Positions 51,309 to 59,944 are shown, counted from the stretch's first letter. The stretch: DNA of 64,000 bases from an uncultured Prevotella sp. (GCA_900314995.1 OMXK01000015.1:1-64000); one strand, 5' to 3'. Notes: generated by a model from the sequence alone, not told the origin. Numbers and translations are program-made.

Positions 51309-52967
51309 TTAGTTATTCTGATATAAGTAGCGTTTGATACTCTTTTTAGGAGTTTTGGCAAATTCTTCTTCATGAATCTCTATGGCCGATATGCGGCTAT
51401 AGGGTGGTAACTTCTCATTGAGAGCCTGGCGATTCTGTTCCATGATGTTTTCCAGTTCTTCCTGACTGAAGCTGACCACTTCGTCTTTGTCGGGATGAAC
51501 TAGAGCCACCAGTTTCTCGCCTCGCTGGATGACGAGACTTTCTGAAACCATCGCCATCGTGTTCAACTTGTCTTCTATCTCTTCGGGATAGATGTTCTGT
51601 CCGTTGGCGCCAAGCAGCATGTTCTTGATACGCCCACGGATGAAGATATGTCCGCTGAGTGCCATGGTGCCAAGATCGCCGGTATGATACCAGCCATCTT
51701 CGTCAATCACGGCCTTCGTGGCTTCTTCATTATTATAATAGCCTAACATGAGGTTTGTTCCTCTTGTGACGATTTCGCCTGGAACATATTGTGGATTGTT
51801 GGACAAGATCTTCACCTCCATGCGGTCTACTGGCGTACCGCATGAGCCAAATACAAAGTCCTTATAGTCACTATAGGAAATCAGCGGGGCGCATTCTGTC
51901 GTGCCATAGCCGACGGTGATGGGGAAATTGATGGAGTGAAGGAACTCCTCGACTTCTTTCGAGAGTGCAGCTCCACCGACGATGACTTCGTATGCTCTGC
52001 CGCCGAAGGCGTTGTAGACCTCCTGGTAAATGCGCTCCTTGACCTTTCTGGATACCACCGGCATCGCCAACAGCAGTTTGATGCGATTGTCCTGGATCTT
52101 CGGGAACACCTTTTTGCGGATGATCTTCTCGATGATCAGGGGAACGGTGACAATCAAGGTGGGCTTCACATCGGCAAAAGCCTGAGCAATGATGGCAGGC
52201 GACGGCAGACGCGTCAGGAAGAAAAGGTGGCAGCCATTGCAGAATCCGAAAAGGAACTCTACGGCCATACCATACATGTGAGCCATCGGCAGGATACTCA
52301 GCAGATTATCACCGGGTTTCACGTGTTTGCCAATATGGCTGATAATGAATTCAACGTTACTCCAGATGGTGCGATAGGGTAGCATGACGCCTTTTGAAAA
52401 GCCCGTTGTACCCGAGGTGTAGTTGATGAGTGCCAGTTCCTCTGCTTCGTCTTGATGATAGCTGATGTGCTCTGCGCGGAATGCCCTTGGATATTTGCTG
52501 CCAAATAACATATTTAAATGTTCGCGCGCGTAGGTAACCTTTTCAGATCGTGAGATCAGCAATGAGAAATCCGGCAGATTGATAATGGCCTCCAGGCCAG
52601 GCATGGCTTCCGGGTCGATGGTCTTCACGGCATAGTCGCCTACGAAGAGCAGTTTGGATCCGGAGTGATTGACAATGTTCTGGATCTGCTCGCCATTGAA
52701 CTCATGGAGAATCGGAACTGCTACGGCACCATAGGTCAGCGTAGCAAGAAACGCTACTGCCCAATGTGCAGAATTACGACCGCAAAGAGCTATCTTGTCG
52801 CCCTTCTTTACATCGCTATTCTCAAATAGTATGTGAATCTTTTCTATCTTACGAGCAACATCATGAAACTGGAGCGTGATGCCCTGATAGTCGGTCAGCG
52901 CATCCTGATCCCAGTTCTCAACGATTGCTTTCTGGATATACGCATTAAAACTGCTGAATGTTTCCAT
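51309..52967 (-). CDS. Long-chain acyl-CoA/AMP-binding ligase, copy B
   Basis: A 552-residue ANL-family enzyme, paralogue of the neighbour. The AMP-binding motif INYTSGTTGFSKGVMLPY, GYGTTECAPLISY and EEFAKTPKKSIKRYLY are intact. Differences from copy A cluster in the substrate-facing middle part, so chain-length preference may differ. It is first in the pair; the promoter at 52997-53028 is framed by two 25-bp TGCACA/TGTGCA palindromes, suggesting repression by a fatty-acid-responsive regulator. Confidence 0.9.
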   Translation of the reverse strand: METFSSFNAYIQKAIVENWDQDALTDYQGITLQFHDVARKIEKIHILFENSDVKKGDKIALCGRNSAHWAVAFLATLTYGAVAVPILHEFNGEQIQNIVNHSGSKLLFVGDYAVKTIDPEAMPGLEAIINLPDFSLLISRSEKVTYAREHLNMLFGSKYPRAFRAEHISYHQDEAEELALINYTSGTTGFSKGVMLPYRTIWSNVEFIISHIGKHVKPGDNLLSILPMAHMYGMAVEFLFGFCNGCHLFFLTRLPSPAIIAQAFADVKPTLIVTVPLIIEKIIRKKVFPKIQDNRIKLLLAMPVVSRKVKERIYQEVYNAFGGRAYEVIVGGAALSKEVEEFLHSINFPITVGYGTTECAPLISYSDYKDFVFGSCGTPVDRMEVKILSNNPQYVPGEIVTRGTNLMLGYYNNEEATKAVIDEDGWYHTGDLGTMALSGHIFIRGRIKNMLLGANGQNIYPEEIEDKLNTMAMVSESLVIQRGEKLVALVHPDKDEVVSFSQEELENIMEQNRQALNEKLPPYSRISAIEIHEEEFAKTPKKSIKRYLYQNN

Positions 52968-52973
52968 TGAAAC

Positions 52974-52998
52974 TGCACAAATTTTTAAATTTTGTGCA
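52974..52998. promoter_or_regulatory. Operator candidate 1 at the acyl-CoA ligase promoter
   Basis: 25-bp inverted repeat TGCACAAA-N9-TTTGTGCA spanning the transcription start and touching the -7 box. Bound protein would block the promoter. Confidence 0.55.
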
Positions 52999-53028
52999 AA
53001 GATATATCATTTACTGCACATTTCCAAA
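52997..53028 (-). promoter_or_regulatory. Promoter of the acyl-CoA ligase pair
   Basis: Minus strand TTTG (53025-53028), 20 nt, TATCTTTG (52997-53004), 29 nt before the start codon. Confidence 0.75.
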
Positions 53029-53039
53029 AAAAATGTGCA
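53015..53039. promoter_or_regulatory. Operator candidate 2 over the -33 element
   Basis: 25-bp inverted repeat TGCACATTT-N7-AAATGTGCA covering the -33 box, with the same outer hexamers as operator 1 and centres 41 bp apart, about four helical turns. Confidence 0.55.
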
Positions 53040-53093
53040 ATATTTTAGTCCAATGTACAAAAATCAATAGAATAGGTAACAAAAGGAACACAT

Positions 53094-54341
53094 TTATTCG
53101 TATCTCATCGACTTTGCAGGATGAATATGAGATATAAGATAGCTTGGGGCGATCAATACGAATACGCAGATGAATAAGGTGACGGCATCAAGCAGAAGGA
53201 TCAATGGGAGGTTCAACTCCATGGGTGCCTGACTGACGTAGTAGGTCTGAGGATCGAGGGTGATGATGCCCGTGTACTGTTGCAATAGCACAATGCCGAT
53301 GCCGATGACATTGCCCCAGAACATGCCTTGTCCGATGATGAAGACCGAAAACCACAGGAAGGTGTGACGGATTGTCTTGTTACGTGCCCCAAGTGCTTTC
53401 AGGATACCGATCATCTGGGTACGCTCAAGGATGATGATGAGCAATCCGCTGATCATCGTGAATCCTGCCACACAAACCATCAGCGCCAGAATGATCCACA
53501 CATTGATGTCGAGCAACTCGAGCCAGATAAACACCTGGGGATATGTCTCGTAGATGGTCTGTGAAGTCAGCATATTCCCGTTCTTGTCGTTGGTGCGGTT
53601 CACCTGTTCGATGAAAGCCTCTTCCGTCGGTAGGATCAAATCCAGATTGTCCACCGTAACAGAAAGGGCAGAACACTCGTCGGGTTTCCATCCGTTCAGA
53701 CGGTTGACGGCGTAAATGTCTGTAAAACAGATGCTTTCGTCAAAACGCGTCATGTTGGTCTGATAGATGCCGCAAATGGTGTATTTACGCGTCCTGACAT
53801 TGTCGTTCTCGATGAAATAGGCAAAGAGTTTCTGCTTGACCTTGAGCTTGAGCTTGTCGGCAATCATCTTTGATACCAGCAGCTGATAGTGGCTGGTCGT
53901 ATCGCTGAATTGAGGCAGCTCGCCGTCAAGGAGATGCGCCTTGAGAAAAGCGGTATCGAACTCAGGGCCGACTCCTTTGAAGGCGACACCCAGAAAGTCA
54001 TCGTCGGTCTTCAGCAAACCTTGCGTGACTGAATAGCGCTCTGTATGCTTTACACCGCCAATGTGGCTGATGGCGTTTAGCAGGCTGTCATCAACAGCAA
54101 TCGTATAAGGATCAACATCGTTGAACCACAGCACATTATGCACCTGAATATGCCCGCCGAAGCCGACAACCTTGTCACGGATCGTGTGCTTAAAGCCTAA
54201 GACGACACTCACCGTCACAATCATTACAGCCAATCCGATGGCAACACCGATGGTCGCTATACGAATAGCAGGGCGACTCACCATGCGTTTGTCGTCCTGG
54301 TTATGATAGATCTTCTTGGCTATGAATAAAGGGAAATTCAT
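53094..54341 (-). CDS. LolC/LolE-type ABC transporter permease
   Basis: A 415-residue FtsX-family permease. One transmembrane helix near the N-terminus (AIRIATIGVAIGLAVMIVTV), a large periplasmic domain (about 60-270), then three helices near the C-terminus. The start region VSRPAIRIATIGVAIG and the later LERTQMIGILKALGARNKTI loop are typical of LolC/E, which move lipoproteins from the inner membrane. The ATPase is not adjacent; the ftsE-type gene at 30 kb is unrelated in sequence context. It overlaps the aminotransferase by 4 nt. Confidence 0.85.
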   Translation of the reverse strand: MNFPLFIAKKIYHNQDDKRMVSRPAIRIATIGVAIGLAVMIVTVSVVLGFKHTIRDKVVGFGGHIQVHNVLWFNDVDPYTIAVDDSLLNAISHIGGVKHTERYSVTQGLLKTDDDFLGVAFKGVGPEFDTAFLKAHLLDGELPQFSDTTSHYQLLVSKMIADKLKLKVKQKLFAYFIENDNVRTRKYTICGIYQTNMTRFDESICFTDIYAVNRLNGWKPDECSALSVTVDNLDLILPTEEAFIEQVNRTNDKNGNMLTSQTIYETYPQVFIWLELLDINVWIILALMVCVAGFTMISGLLIIILERTQMIGILKALGARNKTIRHTFLWFSVFIIGQGMFWGNVIGIGIVLLQQYTGIITLDPQTYYVSQAPMELNLPLILLLDAVTLFICVFVLIAPSYLISHIHPAKSMRYE

Positions 54342-55543
54342 TCCTCGTCAACCCTTCCGGGATATGCTTCAAGGGCTTTCCGGAGTACAAAAAGGGCTCT
54401 TTCAAGATCCTTCTTCTTCAATACATAAGCGATACGTACCTGATTGACGCCAGCTCCGGGAGTCGTGTAGAAACCTGCTGCCGGGGCCATCATGACTGTC
54501 TCACCTTCATACTCAAACTCCGCCAGACACCAACGGCAGAACTTCTCGGCATCGTCTACGGGCAGCTTGGCAACTGTATAGAACGCACCCATCGGTATCG
54601 GAGAGTAAACCCCGGGGATGCGGTTCAGGCCATCGATGAGGCACTTCCTGCGTTCTACGTATTCGTCATAGACATCACGCAGATATTCCTCTGGGGTGTC
54701 AAGAGAGGCTTCAGCCACAATTTGTCCGATAAGGGGAGGTGAAAGACGGGCCTGGCAGAACTTCATCACAGCTTTCCTCACCTCGGCATTCTTGGTAATG
54801 AGGGCACCGATACGGATACCGCATTCAGAATAGCGCTTCGACACAGAGTCGATGAGGATCACATTCTGCTCGATGCCTTCCAGGTGACAGGCAGAAATAT
54901 ATGGAGACCCCGTGTAGATATACTCACGATACACCTCGTCGGAGAAGAGATACAGGTCGTATTTCTTCACCAGGTCGCGTATCTGGTTCATCTCGCGCCG
55001 GGTATAGAGATAGCCTGTCGGGTTGTTGGGGTTGCAGATCATAATGGCCCTGGTGCGCTCATTGATCAGCTCCTCGAATTTCTCTACCTTCGGCAGCGAG
55101 AAACCTTCGTCGATGGTAGTGGCTATCGTGCGGATCTTCGCACCGGCAGAGATGGCAAAGGCCATATAGTTGGCGTAAGCCGGCTCTGGAACGATAATCT
55201 CGTCACCCGGGTTCAGACAGGAAAGGAACGCAAAGAGCACCGCCTCGGAACCGCCGCTGGTGATGATAATGTCGTCTGCTGTGACATTGATGTCGTATTT
55301 CGCGTAGTAGCTGACGAGTTTCTCACGATAGCTCAGATATCCCTGCGAGGGTGAATACTCCAGGATATTGCGATCTATCTGCTTTAGCGCGTCAAGTCCT
55401 ACTTGTGGTGTCGGGAGGTCTGGCTGACCGATATTCAGGTGATACACCTTCGTGCCTCTTTTCTTCGCTGCTGCTGCAAGAGGCGCGAGTTTCCTAATGG
55501 GAGACTCGGGCATTTCAAGGCCACGGACTGATATTTCAGGCAT
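54338..55543 (-). CDS. Class I pyridoxal-phosphate aminotransferase (AspC/AlaA-like)
   Basis: A 401-residue fold-type I enzyme. The PLP lysine is in LIDSVSKRYSECGIRIGAL (about 230-248), and SPSQGYLSYREKLVSYY, IITSGGSEAVLFAFLS and ICNPNNPTGYLYTRREM are the other cofactor motifs. A ring of residues near the N-terminus (GQPDLPTPQVGL) suits aspartate or alanine aminotransferase-type enzymes; the amino donor is not settled. It precedes the permease by a 4-nt overlap. Confidence 0.9.
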   Translation of the reverse strand: MPEISVRGLEMPESPIRKLAPLAAAAKKRGTKVYHLNIGQPDLPTPQVGLDALKQIDRNILEYSPSQGYLSYREKLVSYYAKYDINVTADDIIITSGGSEAVLFAFLSCLNPGDEIIVPEPAYANYMAFAISAGAKIRTIATTIDEGFSLPKVEKFEELINERTRAIMICNPNNPTGYLYTRREMNQIRDLVKKYDLYLFSDEVYREYIYTGSPYISACHLEGIEQNVILIDSVSKRYSECGIRIGALITKNAEVRKAVMKFCQARLSPPLIGQIVAEASLDTPEEYLRDVYDEYVERRKCLIDGLNRIPGVYSPIPMGAFYTVAKLPVDDAEKFCRWCLAEFEYEGETVMMAPAAGFYTTPGAGVNQVRIAYVLKKKDLERALFVLRKALEAYPGRVDEE

Positions 55544-55645
55544 CTTTTCTTGTTTTTACTTTTTACCTTATTATTAATTACTTCCGTAAAATCGGTGCAA
55601 AGGTAACACAAAATATCGTAAATCTGCGCAATCTCAGCCCAAAAA

Positions 55646-55677
55646 TTTGCTTTTCTCGAATATTATATGTACTTTTG
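55646..55677 (+). promoter_or_regulatory. Promoter of the pseudokinase operon
   Basis: TTTG (55646-55649), 20 nt, TACTTTTG (55670-55677), about 33 nt before the ATG at 55711. Confidence 0.75.
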
Positions 55678-55710
55678 CCCGACAAAATCAATTAAAAGAG
55701 AAGAAAGACG

Positions 55711-57198
55711 ATGAATTTTGAGGAAATGATCGAGGCTCGTAATGCCCAGAAGACAACGAAGGTGCGCATGCCTTATGGCTTTTTCTACAAGCGTCAAATT
55801 GAAGGTAAATACTCAAATTTCGTGGAATTTCACGATGAGTTGGTAGACAACATCTTCTTCACCAACAGCGTGAAGCATGAGTGTGAATTCCTGGCCGGTT
55901 TCAAGCATAAAGCTCAGCTTCATTTTACGCCTAACGAGGGTGATGACGGCATCTATGCCATTGCAATTGAGGTTGGCAACTATCAGACGCTGGGGCAGTT
56001 GCTCAACGACGATCCCTCCGTTGTGGCCCGCAATGAGTTCCTCAAGAAGGTGTTGAAGGAAATCCTTGACATAACCGTCAGCCTTAACGACGAGAATGTC
56101 TATCATGTCTGCTTCGCCCCCTCGAATATTTTGGTTCGTAAGACCGACAATGCCGTTCGCCTGCTTTGTCATGGATCCTTCTACAGCAAGGTGGATCAGG
56201 ATGTGCTCTACGAAGGTGTGGAAGATTTTGTTGCCCCGGAGGTGTTCAATGGCAGCGAGATCAACAGCCGCACCGATGTCTATTCATTAGGTAAGTTTAT
56301 TGCCTATCTGTATGAATCGTCAGGACTGCCCATCGAATTGAAGAAGATTATCGAGAAGGCAACGGCTGTGAATCCGGATGACCGCTTTGATTCGGTTGCG
56401 ACGCTGCGTGCGACGATTGAGAAAGTCACCGCGATGAAGCGTACCACGATAACCGCCGTCTCTGCCATAGCCATAGCAGCTGCAGTAGTCGGTCTCTTCT
56501 TCTATCTGCTGCCCAGTCCCGAGGTGATCGAGTATGTCAAGCCTGTAAAGGATGTCGTGCCTGACGAGATGGTGGAAGAAGATATGGATGCCCTGATAGG
56601 TATCGGTGCTGATGCAGACTCGGCAACCATCGCTGCCATCGTGGAATTGCAGAAGCAGAAGAAGGATTCTCTCGGCATGAGTGAGAGTAAGCTGCGCCAG
56701 TACAATTCGAAGGCCGAGGCGATTTTCCGCAAGCAGTTCACCAAGGCTGCCGATGAGATCATCTCGAAGGTCTATACACCCTCGAATATGAATGGTGATG
56801 TGAATGACTTTGCTGCCAAGAGTAAGCGTATGACTGAGGAACTGGCCAAAAAACAGGATGAGCTGATGAAGGCCGCAGCTATCAACTCTTCTCATGCCCA
56901 GCGTATCGCATCGGAGATTATCGAGCAGATAACGGAAAAGAAGAAAGATATTCTTGACAAGGATTACATGGGACTGAAAAATGTTCCTCAGGATAAGAAG
57001 ACGACTACACAGTACGATTATAGTAGTTCATCAGAATCTACGCTTCCGACGACTACCACCACAACAAAAACAACTTCGACCTCTACCTCTTCGCATCCGA
57101 GGAGTAATCAGGACACCTACAAGAAGTATAGGGATAAGTATGGCGTAGACCCGGGCGATCCCGTTGACCCTGATAATTATAAATTAAGAAAGAAATAA
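55711..57198 (+). CDS. Membrane-anchored pseudokinase with coiled-coil extracytoplasmic part
   Basis: A 495-residue protein. Residues 1-245 follow the eukaryotic-like protein kinase order, but key residues are changed: the HRDxxxxN catalytic loop reads HVCFAPSN (His132 and Asn139 kept, Asp replaced by Cys134), DFG reads CHG (153-155), while APE is intact (175-177) with RTDVYSLGKF after it. A convincing ATP Lys is not visible. A helix at 246-268 spans the membrane; beyond it lie acidic and coiled-coil segments (KKQDELMKAAAINSSHAQRI) and a Thr/Ser-rich linker. It is followed after 3 nt by DUF4494. Likely a scaffold or sensor, not a kinase. Confidence 0.72.
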   Translation: MNFEEMIEARNAQKTTKVRMPYGFFYKRQIEGKYSNFVEFHDELVDNIFFTNSVKHECEFLAGFKHKAQLHFTPNEGDDGIYAIAIEVGNYQTLGQLLNDDPSVVARNEFLKKVLKEILDITVSLNDENVYHVCFAPSNILVRKTDNAVRLLCHGSFYSKVDQDVLYEGVEDFVAPEVFNGSEINSRTDVYSLGKFIAYLYESSGLPIELKKIIEKATAVNPDDRFDSVATLRATIEKVTAMKRTTITAVSAIAIAAAVVGLFFYLLPSPEVIEYVKPVKDVVPDEMVEEDMDALIGIGADADSATIAAIVELQKQKKDSLGMSESKLRQYNSKAEAIFRKQFTKAADEIISKVYTPSNMNGDVNDFAAKSKRMTEELAKKQDELMKAAAINSSHAQRIASEIIEQITEKKKDILDKDYMGLKNVPQDKKTTTQYDYSSSSESTLPTTTTTTKTTSTSTSSHPRSNQDTYKKYRDKYGVDPGDPVDPDNYKLRKK

Positions 57199-57201
57199 AA
57201 G

Positions 57202-57681
57202 ATGAGAAGTAGAACAGCAACTTGGTTTGAGTGCAAGATCCGCTATGAGAAAGTCATGGAGGACGGCTTGCAGAAGAAAGTTAACGAGAGTTATGTGGTA
57301 GATGCCCTGAGCTTCAGTGAGGCTGAGGAGCGCATCATCGAGGAGATGTCCTCCTATATCAGCGGTGAGTTTGATGTGGCTGACATCAAGAAGGCGGCCT
57401 ATAAGGAGATATTCTTCTCCGACGACGAGATGGCCGACAAGTGGTACAAGGCCAGACTGCAGTTCATCACCATCGACGAGAAGACGGAAAAGGAGAAGCG
57501 CTCCACCGTTACCTATCTGGTTCAGGCTGGTTCCTTCAATGGTGCCGTTAAGAACATTGACGAGGTGATGGGCGGCACGATGATCGATTACGTCATCGCT
57601 TCTGTGGCAGAGACCACTCTGATGGATGTCTTTGAATATGCAAAGACGAAAAAGGATGACAAACCTGAATTTGAGGGATAA
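57202..57681 (+). CDS. DUF4494 family protein
   Basis: A 159-residue protein starting MRSRTATWFECKIRYEKVME, the DUF4494 N-terminus, with ISGEFDVADIKKAAYKEIFF and VTYLVQAGSFNGAVKNIDEV later. No catalytic motif is visible; the fold is mixed alpha/beta and probably cytosolic. The family is common in Bacteroidetes and has no known role. It sits between the pseudokinase and the YggS-like gene with gaps of 3 and 1 nt, so the three are one operon. Confidence 0.85.
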   Translation: MRSRTATWFECKIRYEKVMEDGLQKKVNESYVVDALSFSEAEERIIEEMSSYISGEFDVADIKKAAYKEIFFSDDEMADKWYKARLQFITIDEKTEKEKRSTVTYLVQAGSFNGAVKNIDEVMGGTMIDYVIASVAETTLMDVFEYAKTKKDDKPEFEG

Positions 57682-57682
57682 G

Positions 57683-58357
57683 ATGGACTACGACGTAAAA
57701 GGTCATTTGCATCAGATACTCGATACGTTGCCACAGGGTGTCCGCCTTGTGGCAATTTCCAAGTATCATCCCAACGAGTATATCGAGGCAGCCTATGCCG
57801 AGGGGCAGCGCATCTTTGGCGAGAGCCACGAACAGGAACTGCGCCTGAAGCATGAGTCGCTGCCCAAGGATATCGAGTGGCATTTCATTGGCCATCTGCA
57901 GACGAACAAAGTGAAGTATATCGCACCGTATGTGTCAATGGTTGAGGCTGTTGACTCGCTCAAGCTCCTGAAAGAGATTAATCGTCAGGCAGAGCGCTGC
58001 GGGCGTGTTATCAAGGTGCTGCTTGAACTGCATATTGCAGAAGAGTCTACCAAATACGGTCTTACGCTGGATGCCTGCCGACAGTTGCTCGATGATGGCG
58101 AATGGCGCGATATGCAGCACGTGAAGATCTGTGGCCTGATGATGATGGCCTCCTTCGTAGACGACAAGGAACAGATTCGCCGGGAAATGCAGACAGCCGC
58201 TGATTTCTTCGATGAAGTGAAGGCGAAATATTTTGCGGATGACGAGGCGTTCTGCGAACGTTCCTGGGGCATGAGCGACGACTATCTCATTGCCGCTGAG
58301 ACCCGTTCTACGATGGTCCGTATCGGTACGGCTATCTTTGGTCCCCGCGTCTATTGA
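57683..58357 (+). CDS. yggS: YggS-family PLP homeostasis protein
   Basis: A 224-residue PLP-binding barrel. The Schiff-base Lys is in VRLVAISKYHPNEYIEAAY, with GESHEQEL and EWHFIGHLQTNKVKYI next, and the end carries STMVRIGTAIFGPRVY, the phosphate-binding segment. I chose the ATG at 57683, 1 nt after the DUF4494 stop, which gives the family N-terminus; longer frames overlap DUF4494. It buffers PLP and amino-acid pools in the cytosol. Its 3' end overlaps the convergent EFR1 gene by 26 nt. Confidence 0.92.
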   Translation: MDYDVKGHLHQILDTLPQGVRLVAISKYHPNEYIEAAYAEGQRIFGESHEQELRLKHESLPKDIEWHFIGHLQTNKVKYIAPYVSMVEAVDSLKLLKEINRQAERCGRVIKVLLELHIAEESTKYGLTLDACRQLLDDGEWRDMQHVKICGLMMMASFVDDKEQIRREMQTAADFFDEVKAKYFADDEAFCERSWGMSDDYLIAAETRSTMVRIGTAIFGPRVY

Positions 58358-59114
58358 AATAATACTGATCCCGCTTTCTGGTGATGCCGCCGTTGTTGAT
58401 GGCATGTACGGGGCAGTAATGATAACAGGCCAGACAAGAGGTACACTTTCCACTATGTAACCATCTGGGAGGTGTACCTATTATATTATCCACAGGGCAG
58501 ACCTTCGCGCACTTGCCACACTTGATACAGACATCTGCATCCACCGTGAACTTCTTGTCGGTTACCATCTTCTTATTGAAATAGCCGCCAATCACGTATG
58601 AATAGAGTCGGGGAGTGGCGCCCTTTTCCAGTTCTTCAATTCCCTTTTTACAGTCTTTGATGATGCTGACGATATGATGCAACTGTCGCCCGGCATTCTC
58701 TATCTTCCAACGTTCCTTGTCTTCCGGATCCGTCTTCATAAACGGCAGACAGACATACGACTCTGGCATTATCACGGAGAACGTCGTTTCCGCCTTCAGG
58801 CCGATAGTAGCCAGCTCCTTGTTCAGGATGGTCATCGCCTCACCCATGTTGTCGCCGCAGGTCGTTAATGCCCAGCAATAGGCATCGTCGGCTTTCGTGA
58901 TGCACAGCCTTCTGATAAAGTCCCTCACAATGCGTGGCGGCTGCCAGCCATGCGTCGGGAAACAGAATCCCAACCGTTCTCCCTCTCTCGGCGTGAACGT
59001 ATATTGTCCCTGTCTTATCAGATCAGGGATATACAGCAGTTCCTCGCCAATGGCCTTTGCAATCTCGCCAGCCACCCATCTGGTGTTGCCAGTTCCTGAA
59101 AAATAGAATATCAT
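58332..59114 (-). CDS. EFR1-family ferrodoxin/flavodoxin fusion
   Basis: A 260-residue protein. The N-terminal flavodoxin-like part begins MIFYFSGTGNTRWVAGEIAK, the FMN-binding motif, and the C-terminus has two [4Fe-4S] sites, CIKCGKCAKVCPVDN and CTSCLACYHYCPVHAIN. EFR1 proteins move electrons from ferredoxin-like clusters to a flavin; partners are unknown. A TAACTTTG -7 box lies about 30 nt upstream. It is the last ordinary gene before the repeat-rich region. Confidence 0.9.
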   Translation of the reverse strand: MIFYFSGTGNTRWVAGEIAKAIGEELLYIPDLIRQGQYTFTPREGERLGFCFPTHGWQPPRIVRDFIRRLCITKADDAYCWALTTCGDNMGEAMTILNKELATIGLKAETTFSVIMPESYVCLPFMKTDPEDKERWKIENAGRQLHHIVSIIKDCKKGIEELEKGATPRLYSYVIGGYFNKKMVTDKKFTVDADVCIKCGKCAKVCPVDNIIGTPPRWLHSGKCTSCLACYHYCPVHAINNGGITRKRDQYYFNRRGDQR

Positions 59115-59282
59115 CGTTTATCACTTCTCTAATTCAGGAGCAAAGTTACAACTTTTCCCCGAATAAACACCATGATTTATCAGGAAAAGTTATTTTAGCA
59201 CATCATTTATGCCCGGACATCATCGACTATGAATCCAGTATGTTCAGACATGTTTTGATATTTGAAAAGATGATACTTTTTC
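59115..59282. other. AT-rich non-coding stretch before the repeat arrays
   Basis: Apart from the TAACTTTG -7 box of the EFR1 gene near 59140-59150, I see no gene or clear element here. Confidence 0.4.
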
Positions 59283-59394
59283 AACTCTCTACCAAAATGT
59301 GATATAACTCTTTGTATATTAATCTCTTAACACAAATTCAACTTTCTACTAACTTTCTACAAACTTTCTACTAACTCTCTACCAACTCTCTACT
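59283..59394. repeat. 11-bp tandem repeat array, left
   Basis: Five head-to-tail units of exactly 11 bp run from 59340 to 59394: AACTTTCTACT, AACTTTCTACA, AACTTTCTACT, AACTCTCTACC, AACTCTCTACT. A separate unit AACTCTCTACC lies at 59283-59293. The period equals about one helical turn, so a row of protein molecules would sit on one face. There are no spacers, so this is not a CRISPR array. The role is unknown; iteron-like binding is one option. Confidence 0.8.
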
Positions 59395-59430
59395 AAATCA
59401 CATGCTAATCAGCAAATAATGTTGCCTTAC

Positions 59431-59471
59431 TGCCGTATAGTTACCCACAACGATGTAGTTACATTACGGCA
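59431..59471. repeat. Inverted repeat TGCCGTA / TACGGCA between the arrays
   Basis: Arms at 59431-59437 and 59465-59471 enclose a direct repeat TAGTTAC (59438-59444 and 59456-59462). The layout looks like a recombinase or initiator site but has no protein partner here. Confidence 0.5.
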
Positions 59472-59505
59472 AACCATCATTCATATACCGACAAACTATA
59501 CCTTT

Positions 59506-59557
59506 ATCGTAAGCAAACTGCTAAATTCTCTAGAGAATTTTTAATTCCGCTTACGAT
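59506..59557. repeat. Inverted repeat ATCGTAAGC / GCTTACGAT with a nested 18-bp palindrome
   Basis: Perfect 9-bp arms at 59506-59514 and 59549-59557 enclose AAATTCTCTAGAGAATTT (59523-59540), a perfect palindrome. It lies near the centre of the region between the two arrays. Confidence 0.65.
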
Positions 59558-59636
59558 TGACCACCTTTCAACAGTAACCCGAGCAGGCATCACTCGGTAC
59601 ATAAATGCACGAAATCTGCCATATTCATACCATTTT

Positions 59637-59747
59637 AGTAGAAAGTTTGTAGAGAGTTAGTAGAGACTTTGTAGAAAGTTTGGTAGAAAGTATATAGAGT
59701 ATAATATATTGATATATAGTCATATATACGGATTTTAGTAGAAAGTT
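59637..59747. repeat. 11-bp tandem repeat array, right, opposite orientation
   Basis: Four contiguous 11-bp units (59637-59680), AGTAGAAAGTT, TGTAGAGAGTT, AGTAGAGACTT, TGTAGAAAGTT, plus a fifth one base further (59682-59692) and a solitary AGTAGAAAGTT at 59737-59747, exactly 100 bp from the first. These are the reverse complement of the left-array unit, so the two arrays face each other. Confidence 0.8.
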
Positions 59748-59793
59748 ATTATTGTTTTGTCAATTTGCAATTCAATAACATATAATTTACTCC

Positions 59794-59819
59794 TGAAGAT
59801 ACTCCATATAATATCTTCA
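59794..59819. repeat. Hairpin TGAAGATA / TATCTTCA
   Basis: Perfect 8-bp arms with a 10-nt AT-rich loop. No U-tract follows, so a terminator is unlikely. The rest of 59760-59940 has no clear feature. Confidence 0.35.
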
Positions 59820-59944
59820 TGACTCCTCGAATTTTTGGAAGCGTGATTCATATAACCAGAGGTACCTGAATGCCTCCTATAGGATGCCGCCGTCATAAAC
59901 TATTTTATGGGAAATGTGTAATTTTGCGAAAAGGAACTAAATTA

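Noticed and set aside
59340..59394. CRISPR array made of the 11-bp repeats
   Set aside because: Units are only 11 bp and directly joined with no spacers, unlike any CRISPR array.
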